Shown here one piece after another: positions 9,706-21,340 of a stretch of DNA of 27,276 nt; position 1 is the stretch's first letter; every line of letters begins with the position of its first letter. Below the pieces are notes generated by a model, which saw only the letters and a list, made by a program, of their open reading frames with translations, did no database searches and was not told the origin of the DNA. The stretch is taken from assembly GCA_001579985.1 (NCBI GenBank), contig LRSR01000266.1, forward strand, positions 1 to 27,276, written 5' to 3'. The translations under genes and the position numbers were made by a program. This DNA is from Hypsibius dujardini. Lineage: Eukaryota; Tardigrada; Eutardigrada; Parachela; Hypsibiidae.

Positions 9706-11066
9706 TGTTTTAAGAAACAGACCCAAAAGAAGAAGGTTCCGTCCTGTTGGAAACTCCCACGTCAAAGGGATAAACAAAAGTCCAATTTTCATGCATGCAA
9801 GAGCGAAAACGAATTACCTATGCATCCCTATAAAGTTTCTACTTATCATTTATATACGGTAGTCATTAAGTTGTTACTAAAATGTTGGGATTGTAAATTG
9901 GTATTCTTACTAACAATTTCCAGTGGCAAATTACGATGGTAATTAAAGCTAAATGGCCAAAATTGAAATGGAATTATTACTGCAATTACGCCAGAATAGA
10001 AGCTGCAACGGAAGGAGGTTTTGCACTAGAATCAAACTAAGTAATAATACTCACGCTCGCAGACAAATTAAGGCTGGATAAAATGATCTAGTAGCATAGG
10101 TTTAAATCTACTGGTGTGGTAATTATTTAACATTTTTCAGTTTGACAACTGCCCTTACATTAAGTTACAAAATATACTAGTATCTGCATACCGTAATTAG
10201 TTGCAACTAGCAACGGACACGGACAAAATGAATACTGGATCTTATGTAAAATGTATCAACTAACAATATTGGTAAGGGACATGAATATTTCTTCAAGACC
10301 CTTTTATCTGAATTTACAGTAAGGCAAAGCAATTTGAAAATTCCCTAATACATTAAATACAGTATTGGTAGAATAGACTTTTTAATTAACATAATTATTG
10401 GTTTTAAATAATTTTTATTTAAGTTTAGATGGAGTACAGAAAGAAGCTACTCAAGCTAAACAAAGTTTCACAGATATCCTCTTCATACTAAATTGGTTTA
10501 TATAAAGAGTCATTAACTTTGATAAGGGTCACTGTTATATATCGTTAGAGTGATACTTCTACAGAGACCTAGCCGATAGAATTCCCCAAGACCTCTTTCC
10601 GTTCTGTGAGAAGACATGAACCCAAAAAAAGCATGCAAACCGTGACCTAGAACTCGACAAATACCAACCCACAACCGCCTGGTCTTATCATGGCATCTTT
10701 TCGAGCGACCTTCGTTCGAAAAAAAACGCCAAGCCTTAAAAATAAACCGGCACTCGAAACAATCGACCGGGCAAGGCCGCCTTCCTTCCTTCCTTCCTTC
10801 CTTACATTGGAAGCATGCGACCGTCGACGGCTAATTGGGTCTTGGGTCGCAGGTCACGACATTCCGATCTCATGCCCTCCTTCGGTGCCTTCATCTCTCA
10901 AGACCCTGGCTCGTAGCTCTCGATCGTTCAATCCAAGAGGAAAGAAAACTCTTTTCCATCGCGTCATCATTTTTGCCGTGATTTTGTGATTTGCCTCTTA
11001 GACAGACACTTTGCATGCTGGACGCTTAAGGTAGTGGAGATCTCTTGTTTTGGCAATTTCTCGACC
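9706..11066. other. Intergenic region with a CTTC microsatellite
   Basis: AT-rich up to about 10600, then more GC-balanced towards the next gene. A (CTTC)n microsatellite lies at about 10780-10803. A 99-codon + frame spanning it (10690-10989) is read through the repeat and has no signal peptide or motif, so I do not call it. The promoter of the gene starting at 11067 should lie at the right end; no clear TATA box is seen. Confidence 0.5.
10780..10803. repeat. CTTC tetranucleotide microsatellite
   Basis: About six copies of the tetranucleotide in intergenic DNA. Confidence 0.85.
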
Positions 11067-14000
11067 ATGGGACGGATAACATCTGGTCATCTTTTCATCT
11101 TCACAATCTTGGGTGAGTGATTGCAAATCCCAACTTGAAAGACTACATTTTTCTGAATCCTCTTGAGTTATACCAACGGTTGTCGTGCAGAGTTTCAATG
11201 GGAAAGGATTTTTGTGACAGGTATCACAGCATTTGTGTCCGGTCAATCGGTCAACGGATCGACTTGTGCGGTCAGCCTGAAGCCCTTACCAAGTGATCCA
11301 GCATCGCAAAGCGGAGTAGCCAGCATCCTTCTCACCAGCACGGTCGACACAACAGTCGAGTGAGACCTTTTTATATTTCTTATTACAGTTTATGTCGTTG
11401 TTACAGAGTTTCTTATGAATCTATTTTCTGCAATTTGTCACAGGTTTCTCTGCTCGTCCGGATCGAATTACGATGCGACAGGCATAGCTTGTTACGCGCT
11501 CAAGTGCCCCGCTCCCGTTTCATACGGACCCTACGGAGTTCCACCAGGACAGCCCGGATATGGGCCTCAAGCAGGACGATACGGCAATGTTCAAGCTCCC
11601 ATTTCCGTCGGTCCCCAGGTGGCATATGTTGAGACTGCTCACGGATGCTGGAAACTCAAGGTAATTCTTATCATACGTTGTATGTTTGTTTATAAGCCCT
11701 CGCTCAACCCTTTCCTTAGTCGATATGTACATATAATTTTCCGTCTTTGGGTCTCTTCCTCTTTCTGTGTGTCGGTCTATCTGCTTGACCTTCCGTCCGG
11801 CAAACGGTCTGACTAGTTGATCCTCCGTCAGTCCGTCGGTCTGACCGTTTTATATTTTTCCTGTCTTTCTCACTGATCCGTTTGACTGACCGTGTCCGCC
11901 ACCTGTCCGTCCCTCTGACAATGGTAATCAAAAAGATAGCTCCCTCATGAGTTGGTTAATTGCAGCAAATCCGACTTAACACCTACGTCTACTTGGTGTG
12001 CTTCGTCAAAGGCTACCCGTCAACCCTCTACCAAGTGGTCTTCAAGGACAACTCCGGCCTGGAATTGGTTAACTACGATGGCATCCCTTATCACCAACTG
12101 AGCGCCGTCGGTCGGGGAAGCTTCGCGGCGGACAACTCTTTCCTGTGCGTTGCAGCCGTCTACTCCAGCTATGGACCGAGCTACTCGCGAGGAGATCGTG
12201 TCTACACTCATCCGTCAGACCAGCTGGCGCCGATCTACGTCATCTGCCCGAACAACTACAAGTGGTACTTCTGTGGCAACGTTGACATCAAGGACACCCT
12301 CGACGTCTCCGTCTGGTACGCTCAGTCCACGCTGCATGCCATCTTCGTCCAGCTCAGGGAGGAATCGACATGCAATTCGGCCAACGCGACTTTAGCGCAG
12401 TGTTCTAGAACGCCAATCATTCAGTATACAATCAAGCCGGACATTGAGCATTACCTTTGCCCTTCGCATCGCGACGCGGAGATCCTCGCGATCGGTCCTG
12501 CAGTGACGGAAGAGAACCCCAACAACAGCTACACACTGCGAGGTACTTTTTTCTTCGATCTCTATTGGTCAATATATTCTTTTTGGAATCATTTCAAGTC
12601 GTCAATAAGACAACGATTCAGTAATATTATATATACATATATACATATATATTTTAATAACAGAGGCAATAATCATTTTTAAAATCGTTTTAATATTGCA
12701 GAATTTGCATCACTCTGTTCTGAGCCCTCAATTCCTCCTCAGTAAATTATAATCAATGTTTGCATTTTACTAAAATAAAATCGATGTCTTCTGGCATAGG
12801 CATTCGCACTTGCACGATCATCGCCAACAACAATGCCACCTTGTTGTGCTGTGCGGTGGACTCTGACCGCGGCTGCCCCACCGATCCGATCACGGCTCAA
12901 CTTTATTCCTCCTTCTGCATTCCCTACGACACCAACAGCAACAGATTCTTGACCGACCGGGTCGTATTCCTCATCGGATCCGAGCATGTAAGTTGCAATA
13001 TATTTGTGACAAGTAGATATAATAGTTAAATTCATTTGACTAATAGTTAACAAAGGCCGAGGTCACATTTAACCTACAGTTATGCTTCGCGTTTTATGCT
13101 CCGTGTCAATATCTGTCATGTGTTACTAAATTTGATTTTGTGTTATATTACTCATACTAGATTTGAAGATTTGACATAGTCGAACCGTCAGAAGATTACC
13201 GAGTTTTTCCTTCCTTGTCTGTTTTTGTGAGGTCAATCTGATTAGCAGCAGTGTAACAATTGGGGTTCTGCCACGATGTCATCATCTAATGAGTGGACCT
13301 TTTTTGTTGCCCATTAGGCCAACGACATTCAGCTGATTCGCGGGAATGGCGAGTGCTGCCAATTCATCCTGACCAACGGGCCAGCCCAGTCCCTCAAACT
13401 CTACTCTCTCCAGACGATCATCACCAACCTCAACAATTTGACCAATCCCGATCCAGTTTCCATTTCACCCGCAGACCTCGGTGAGGAGCACCTCTTTGAC
13501 AATGCCGTCACCTGCTCCAGTAAAGTCAAATGCTGCGGAACGGCGGGAACATGCCTGTCTTGTGTGCGGCCTGCCAAATATGCCGGTAAATTAACTTTTA
13601 TTAATGAGCTGCTGAGAAAATGAGTAATAAATTATATTACATCAAGGTGATTACTAAACTATATATTAATGAAAATCATTTCATTATTGTTTTATTACTT
13701 GACTCTGATAAATATATGATATGGGTATATATAGAGATTTAAGCATATTTTAGTATTACATTTAGATTTAGGATTAAAACTCAGAAGCAATTTACCAAAT
13801 TAGCAAATAAATATACGCACATTCAATTACAATGCAGTAGTTGTTAATACAAATCATTTCATTTACTTGTGGGAGATGTTAAGTATTTGTAAAATATTAC
13901 ATTCTCACAATGTTTGTTTTATTTTATTTTCAGAAAAGTATCTGGCTGAATTGACCTGCCCAACGGGCACACCGGTCAACCCTGCCCCCTACGGCTATGA

Positions 14001-14244
14001 TGATCAGGGTCCGTATCAGCAAGCCCAACGAGGACCGTACGGTGTTGTCCCCCAACTGACAGCCGGTCCATACGGTAGACCCGGCAACTACTCCGCTCCC
14101 CTCATCGCTTACGGTCCGCCGCCGCAGCAATCGTATGGAGGAGGCTTTGCACCACCTCAGCAACCACCTCAGCAGCCGCAGTACAACGCTGGACCGCAGC
14201 AACAGCCCCTATATCATCATGCTCCTCCCGTCAGATATAACTAA
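11067..14244 (+). CDS. Cys-rich secreted protein with Pro/Gln/Tyr-rich tail, paralogue 1
   Basis: Seven exons keep the frame: 11067-11112, 11221-11359, 11444-11660, 11966-12542, 12800-12987, 13318-13585 and 13934-14244 (581 aa). Intron phases are 1, 2, 0, 1, 0, 1. Residues 1 to about 24 form a signal peptide. Exons 2-3 carry the family pattern C-x33-C-x12-C, followed by a Pro/Gly/Tyr-rich linker (SYGPYGVPPGQPGYGPQ). Exons 4-6 are the folded, Cys-rich middle, with pairs such as VICPNNYKWYFC, TLLCCAVDSDRGC, GECC and VKCCGTAGTCLSC, and several N-x-S/T sites (NNNAT, NNLT). Exon 7 is a disordered Pro/Gln/Tyr tail ending HHAPPVRYN. No named domain is recognised. A secreted, disulfide-stabilised matrix protein is the likely role. 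Introns 3, 4, 5 and 6 are longer (257-348 bp). An alternative end of the transcript is possible within intron 4. Confidence 0.85.
12702..12779 (+). other. Possible alternative terminal exon with its own poly(A) signal
   Basis: Within intron 4 of paralogue 1, a good acceptor (TTTTAATATTGCAG ending at 12701) precedes a block that reads in the correct phase as EFASLCSEPSIPPQ followed by TAA at 12743-12745. AATAAA follows at 12774-12779. Using it would give a shortened protein lacking exons 5-7. The normal acceptor of exon 5 (12799) has a poorer pyrimidine tract. This is inferred from signals only. Confidence 0.35.
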
Positions 14245-15474
14245 AGCACGCGCTGGACTAAATTCAAAACTCTAAGCATGTCGTTTCGCGCCTCTTCATT
14301 TGCCTTTTTTTTATCTTTCCACTGATGTCGCTAATGTAACGCTGTGCGTTCAATCGGGCTCCTCCTCTCATTTACTACGAATTTGCGTGTATTTATTTAT
14401 TTTTTGATTGCCTCTGCTGTAGGTGTCTCTTTAACTCGAATAATGCTGGTGTTGCTAATATCCACAATTGTTTCAAAATTAAAAATGGATTTGGAGACAG
14501 TTTTACGTGAGACTCTCCTAACTAAAGAGACGTTTAAAGCACTAAAACGTATAGCTACAGTAGGTGAGCTGATAAATAAATAAATATTTAATGTTTTTGC
14601 ATTTGTTTTATTAGAACTAAGCGGATGGTGGAAATATAACTTGGCGTGTTTAGGTGCTGCTTAGTTTTGGCCAAAGTGAAGGCTCTTGAACGAAAAATAT
14701 CATTTTTATACCATCAACTATTGGAGAAGGATGTTCCATCTCATACTTACATGTATAATATGTTAGTGTTTAAGAAACGATCTCGACTCATCTGGAAAGG
14801 AATAATTAAAATGCCATTTAAAAAAGACATTCCGGCATGATTAATGAAAAGAATAGGTTAGCGAAATTAAATGAGAGAAAGATGGCATACTTTTTCCCCA
14901 GTTCTTACAAAGCAGCAATGCCGGAAGTGCACTGCAATACTTGATCATTACCAAACGTGTACGTACACTGTCAGGGGGAGCTCTAGGGACCCGCTGACCA
15001 GGAACCTTTGCACTTTTACTGTAACGCTTTTTTCACCCCAGCAAGTATCAACAACCTTCACACAATTACCGGTTCTGCCTGACGGAGCTTCCGTTACAAA
15101 ATCCGGCAAAAACAACACTTTACATCACCACCTTCTCCTGGCGCGTCTAATGATGCCCGATAAGCGAGACGACGTGGTCACGCGGCCCATCCTGTAAGAT
15201 TAAACAGTAGTGCACCACGAGTGAGGCTAATTTCAATTAGATTCCCTTGATCGCAGATTTGCGCCGACATTTTTTTATTATTTCATAATTAGATCAGCCG
15301 CACAGCTCGAGTTATTACACAACAACATACACCAATGCTGTTTTCCAAATTATCACCCCTTTGGGTGGAGAGGTTTTTCTCTAGAAAAGTAGAAGAAAAC
15401 CTTTTGAATTAATTTTTCGCTTCTTGCCTTCCTTTTTCTTTCCTTGGCAGTTTTGGCTGTAATTAGATTTTAAT
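14245..15474. other. Intergenic region between paralogues 1 and 2
   Basis: AATAAA-rich sequence near 14573-14582 might end the upstream transcript. About 14440-14840 contains two neighbouring frames with Lys/Leu-rich, gene-like composition (MDLETVLRETLLTKE... and LAKVKALERKISFLYHQ...), but I cannot join them in phase. They may be a decayed gene or mobile-element fragment. A 108-codon frame at 14871-15197 has no supporting feature. Nothing else is seen. Confidence 0.4.
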
Positions 15475-18400
15475 ATGGGTCAAAGTATGTGGGACCGGTA
15501 CTTCCGGTACGGTCTCATCTGCGGGCTGTTAGTCATCGGCGGTGGTGCAAAACGAGTCGTCTCAAGTAAGGGACTAATTTTGTTTTACAATTGGTTTTGG
15601 GTGCAATCTCACGTCTATTAAACCGCATTTTTTCTCCTTTCCCTCCTCAATAGAATGTGACGAAAAAAGCGCTATTTGCGGTCCGGAATGCGTGGCGACG
15701 GAGCGGATCCTCAACCTCTACGGACTCTACGCCACAGCCTCCGTCCTTATGAGTTTTCCACGGATCAATTCTATTTAGTAAGCGCGATATTTTAGGCTCT
15801 TCTTTTTTTTCTCTAAATTACCAAAAGGAAAAGGCCATTGGTGTTGATTCAAAAATATTTCCTGTCTTTCGATTGTGCAGCGTCCTGTGCTTTTCGAGGA
15901 ACAGTCTGAATCGGGCGGTGCCGTCCAGTGACATTTTCTGCATGACCGGCACCATGGACGAGATGCAGTCCGTTCAACCGCAACACGTTCTTACCATTTC
16001 CGGAAGGATCACTAGCTTTGAGGTACATATTTCGGAAGGTGCAATTGAGTTGACTCAATCCGGTTTATTTGACTTTGAACGGTGAAGCTAATATTTTATT
16101 CTATACGGTCGTAGTACTAATTCTCTAAAAAGGACTCTTCAAATCTTAATTTTACAAACAGCAGTTTCAAAATGTTCTAAGGCGTTGAACACTTTGAATA
16201 GCTATGCTTTAATAACCTTTTTGATGAGTTTGACGTAGCGTTAATTAAGTTGCTACTGTAATTATTTCGAATGGTTTCTAAAAATGGCGCTTTTGAAGAA
16301 GTAGATGAATTGCCTTAAAATTTGACAATTTATCTGAAGGAATTTCGGGAAGACAACAGCCAGTACGTCCTCATCCATACCGATGTCCAACCAGTGCAAC
16401 TGTACGAGGTAGTCCAGCAAGGCCGATCCTTCATCAGCTTCAGTTTCATCCACGCTTTTGGTGGAGCTGGTGCCGCTAATTCGGTCATCGTCAAAACGGG
16501 TGTGGCCAATGCAGCTGGAGTTGTCATAGCCACAACGAGCGGAAAGCTTTGTCAGAATGGAGACCAGTCCTGTTTGGCACCCGCCGTTCACACCCTGGTA
16601 GGGGCCTCACTCACACAGTGCACACCATTTCGGACACAAGATCAGCTGGCGGTTCAGTTGATTACCGGCTGGTTTGACGGCACCACCTCCTACGTCATTT
16701 TTGCTTCACCCTACACCGACAATTCACCCATCTTCGGACTACAGCTTTTCCGCCTGGTCACAGTACCAAATGGAGAGTGCCACCTCGAGTTCGTTCAGGA
16801 CGTTCTGGCTGGAGAAGCTATTTGCGGTCAGTGGTAGATGCTGGTGTCTGTCTTCCTGTCTGCCTATCTGTCTGTCTGTTTCTAGGTTTGTCTGCTTGTT
16901 TGCCTTTCTCCCTGTCTATTTGCCTGCCTGTCCGTGTGTCTTTCAGTCAATTGCAGTTTTTTATTCTGTTGAATTAAGGCGTCCGATCAGTGGAAATTGT
17001 GCAATCGCTCGGTGCAAAGACGGTGCTGCTGGTAGCCCGCCAACGATGCCCAGATCCCCAAACCGGCATGATTCCCCCCAACGAAGCTAACGTAATCATC
17101 AAGCTGTGGGATCCGGAAACCAAACAGTTCCTCTATCCAGCCGCCGTGCGGGAGCTGGCGGACACCACCGGGGTTAGACTCTCTACTGGTTTGAAGTTAA
17201 GTTGATTTTTCGTATTTATGTGACATTGTTTCTCGCACAGGTCTTGTCCATTAGCTCCATTTCTGGTCAGTTTTTCCTGTGTCAACGAGAGTCCTCACCA
17301 TCCACAATCCATACAACTCTCCTCCCTGCAGGTATTGTCCGATATTTAGACCTAGGAACATGAGGTGGGCATCAAACTGCCTGCCGCTAATTGTTTTACT
17401 TTTTCAACCAACAGATTCTCGGGTGGTGAGCACGGTGAGAGTGTACAATCAAGCCATCGTCAAGACCGTGCAATCGAGGAACGGTGATGTCTTCCTGACT
17501 CATGTCACCAGCATCGGCTCAGGTAGCGAATCTTCCACCTTCGTGGGCAACTGTTAAATTGATGCCTTCCATTTGAGAAGTTCTTAATGGCTACGGTTGT
17601 TGCTGCAGTTGTGGTGGACTGGCTCTCCTGCCTGCTCAATCAACAACGTCCCTCCAATTATTCCATGAGTGAGTGCGATGAAGCTGGACTTATTTTGATT
17701 GATTAGCTTGCTTGAATTTAAATAAACAATATATACATTTAAATCCACCGTTAAAATGTAACAATTTAAGTTAATTAAAAGAAAGATATTTTAAATAAAG
17801 TGTTCTAACATTCAAAGTAAATTTAGTTATTTTAAAGAGGCATATGCCTCTAATTATCGATTTCTATTTTTGTGACATTAAAGAAAATACGTATGTATTT
17901 TATTTAAAACCAAAAGCCTCCTGCTGGACAATTCAAAATATCTTTGAAATATTTTTAGAGAAAATATTTCCGCAAGTGTTGTAGAGGTGTTGTAGCAATA
18001 CTCTCGTTACAGCTCCCTATGGAAATCAAGGAGGGAAGGTGCAGTCTCGCAATCCCTACCGCGACAACAGCAACTCCCTCGGCAGACCGCCTACCGCTCC
18101 CTATTCCAACCGTGCCAACGGTGCCAGTGGAAATAATTACATACGACAACCCAGCGCCGCTCGTTACAGTCCACGAGGACCAGGTAACTATTTAGTATAT
18201 AGTGTTTTTTAAAGATTTTATACAAGTTTTTTACTTTTGGGGAAAATATATCTGACTTTTTTAATTGCTTTATAGATCCAATTATAAAAGATACTGATTA
18301 ATGGATTAACTTTATATTCAATTAACTGTGAAAACTCTCATGGCCCAGTTTTATGTATCTGCAGCAATAAGCAACAACGTGGTGTATCCTAATCAACGCC

Positions 18401-20228
18401 AGGCACAGCCGGCTCCCGCGCCTGCTCCAGCTCCACCAGCGTGGCAGAACGCCCCACCACCCAATCCTTACATCCCACCGCACATTGAATCAGGTCCTCA
18501 ACATCAGCAACCGAGTCCTTACATCGAAGTCGCCCCTCATCAGGAAGCCCCTCTTGCAACTCCTGCACCATATATCCCGCCGCCACCAGTGGCCGAACCA
18601 CCAGCCGCTCCACCACAACAGCCTCCGCAGTATGAGACCTACCAACCACCTCTCCAGCAACAACAATCCGAGGCCTACCAACCAGGACACCAACAACCGC
18701 AATACGACAACCGACTGTACCAGCCTCAAGCACCGCCGAGCTACCTTCCACCTTGGCAACAACAGCCGTACCAGCCGCCTCGTCAAGAGTACCACAGCCC
18801 TCCGCAGTTGCCTTATGGCAACGGATACGCGGCTCCGAGCCCACAGCCCGTCTACCCGCCTGCTCCTCAAGCACCGTACGTCTTGTGCGATCAAATATTG
18901 TAACGAAATGAAAATTTCAAGTGTCCTTTTTCAGGACCTACTACAACTTAACGAGATACCGACCGGAAGTTATCCCGCCTCCGCAATACCAATGGCCTTC
19001 CAACTTGGCCCTGTCCGATGTTAATCCTAACGGCAACATCTACGGAACCCGTCAGCTGCCAATGGCTCCTCAGCAAGAGCCCGTTCATCAACCACCTCCT
19101 CCGCAGTACCTTCCACCGTACGTTCCCTTCCCATCGCTCAACGCTCAGTCAAGGTATCCCACCACCACCGCGCCGGTTCCTGCCGACCTTCCGACTCAAG
19201 TCACAGTTACGACCACCACGACCGAAGCGCCGATGATTGTGGCGGCTGACACAGTCCCTCAAACAGTTCTCTTGCTGGAAGCCAGTCGTCCTCTACTCCT
19301 AGCGACGGTTCCCCTCGGCAATCTAGACAGAGAGAAGACAGTCAATCCGACGAAGTCGATCTCCACTCCGAAACCTTCTATGCCAACCGGTTTGGTGATT
19401 CCGGTGGCTGGGGATTCCGTTCAATCGTTCGCTGCTTCCGCTATCAACGTCTTGGAAACCACCGCCTCCGGTAACACTACAGTTCAGTCGGCGGTGATCA
19501 CGGAAACTTCCGTGAGTCCGTCAATCCAAGCAGCAACATTTGACAGCACCACCGTAACCGCTGGTGAGGATTCTTCGACCGCTGTCGCTCTGACGACGGT
19601 GGAACCGGAAATAATCCCCTTCGATGCCGCAAAGCTGAGTAGTGTGCTGGCAATTCAAAGCGCTGACAAAAATCCTGGTTCCCGGGAAACTATCCCGCTC
19701 ATCGGTGTCCCGCACGTCAGCGAAGTGGCAGCAGATTCTTCTAGTTCTGGCACAACGGCGGCTTCAGAGATCGCCAGCACACCAAGCGTGGCTCTCACGT
19801 CGGAAGCCACCATCACGACTGTCGAGCCCTCGACTTCTACCGCCTCTTCGTCAACAGAGACGGTAACGGAACCGGCATCCTCCTCGTCATTTGCGGCGGT
19901 CACGGAGACGACGACGTCTGCCGGGACAACCGAACAGGCTACCTCTCCGCCTGCCTCTTCGGCGACGGAGCCGGCGACCACTATACTTGAAGTGACCATC
20001 ACCGTGCCATCAATTCCTGCGGAAACTTCTGCCGCGGAAACGACAACGGAAACCTTGACGACCAAACCGGCGCCGGAGGAGACAACCAATTCAGTCGTGA
20101 GTAGCGAGACCAGCACAACTGAAGCTGTTCCGGTGATCCCTCCTCAAGTTAACGCTGATCCAGACCCGGTCGTGGTTGTTTTGCCTGTCGAAAGCTCCAC
20201 GGAAGCTACCACCACTGTCGGGGAGTGA
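15475..20228 (+). CDS. Cys-rich secreted protein with Pro/Gln/Tyr and mucin-like tails, paralogue 2
   Basis: Eleven exons keep the frame: 15475-15565, 15654-15777, 15881-16022, 16340-16826, 16979-17172, 17241-17265, 17415-17522, 17609-17668, 18013-18183, 18365-18875 and 18935-20228 (1068 aa). The first six intron phases are 1, 2, 0, 1, 0, 1, as in paralogue 1. Exon 1 encodes a signal peptide (hydrophobic LICGLLVIGGGA). Exons 2-3 show C-x31-C-x16-C. Exon 4 is a folded segment rich in short beta-like stretches with three or four Cys. Exon 5 (VLLVARQRCPDPQTGMIPP) matches exon 5 of paralogue 1 in position and phase. Exons 9-10 are Pro/Gln/Tyr-rich (YQPPLQQQQ, APAPAPAPP). Exon 11 continues Pro/Tyr-rich, then becomes about 330 residues of Ser/Thr/Ala/Val-rich, mucin-like sequence, likely O-glycosylated. 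No transmembrane segment or GPI signal follows, so it should be released. Exon 6 is only 25 bp, the least certain exon; it uses a GTCAGT donor. Confidence 0.82.
16840..16960. repeat. TCTG/CCTG-rich degenerate repeat in intron 4 of paralogue 2
   Basis: The intron 16827-16978 is mostly imperfect copies of CTGT/CTGC. A similar pyrimidine-rich TCTG/TCCG tract lies in intron 3 of paralogue 1 (about 11750-11920). Both are non-coding once the splice sites are respected. Confidence 0.6.
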
Positions 20229-21340
20229 AGGCCGGCGCAAACCTGCCTGAGTCGTCGCCTTGAGAGGCCAGTGCGAGCCTTTGACATGGGCCTTGACAGC
20301 ACCTAACGGTACACGAGAAAAACCTTTTTCCCATTGAAGGAATTTTTGGGGTTTCTTTGGTCGAGTTGAATGGGTCAGTAGAGATTTGAGCAGCTATGGT
20401 GAAGGTGTTCAGTTCATTACGGTACGGTATATGAGAGGAAGGGGTAAACTGTAGTTTCATTCATTCGTATTCGTTCGTGCTGCCGTCACTTTTTTTATAT
20501 CCTTTTTTATTCTATTTTTTTCCTTTCTCCAAAATCGAAACATAAAACGCAGATGTGAAAAGAGATCGCAAATCCAGTGTTTCTATTTGTTTTATGCCAC
20601 ATATTCGAGCTGAAAGAGAATACGGGTCACGCCCTACATAGGACAGGACCATTCCAATATTAACATTCTGGCTCAGGTTTTATTCTTTTCTGGAACTTTT
20701 CATCATGGCAAAATGTTTCTGTTTTTCTAATTTCTTTGTGGTTTGAAATATTTTCTGTTCCACTGGGGTGTACCCTCGGCGTAAGTCGGTTGATTGTAAA
20801 AAAGCCCAGTATGAATGACCTCTTGGAGTTGAGGTGTGAGAGAGTTTTGCCAATTTTGACCGAATGATGAAAATAACAAGATGGAATTGATCGATCCGCA
20901 ATGGCCCATCGAAAGAAAACGCATATTGGCATGCGGTTACATGGGTGTAGTGACTAAATTAAGTGAGTTCATAAGGGATCTGGCCAGCGAACTCGGATGT
21001 GGGAACTCGGATGTCAGCATGCAAGCACACTCTGTGACCTGTCTTATCAGGAATGCATTTTTTCATACCACGCAATATTTCTCGCAGTCATAACTACAAG
21101 CTTCACGCAGCTCATTAATCTCTATCGTACTTTCTCAGCACCGTCATAGTAAGTTTAGTTGCAGTCAGATTGGAGTTTAAACGAGAGAAAGAGTCTATTG
21201 GATATCTTGCGGGTTCATAGCAGGTCCATATCATTGGGATTTGATAGTCATTTTTAATCTTCTACCGGCCTGATTATCTTGTGCTTTTTCGCAACACCTC
21301 AAATATTTTGTGGAAGCTTGCCTTAACAGATCCGCAGAGG
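20229..21340. other. Intergenic region between paralogues 2 and 3
   Basis: It should hold the 3' UTR of the upstream gene and the promoter of the next. I see no canonical AATAAA close to the stop at 20228 and no clear TATA box before 21341. Small frames at 20660-21093 on both strands overlap each other and have no protein-like features. Confidence 0.5.

Noticed and set aside
10690-10989. 99-codon + strand frame through the CTTC microsatellite
   Set aside because: Most of its distinctive sequence is the simple repeat; no signal peptide, domain or splice continuation.
14871-15197. 108-codon + strand frame
   Set aside because: No hydrophobic start, motif or relation to neighbouring genes; likely chance.
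18389-19024. Antisense and shifted frames over the Pro/Gln-rich exon of paralogue 2
   Set aside because: Low-complexity shadows. The chosen frame agrees with splice phase on both sides.
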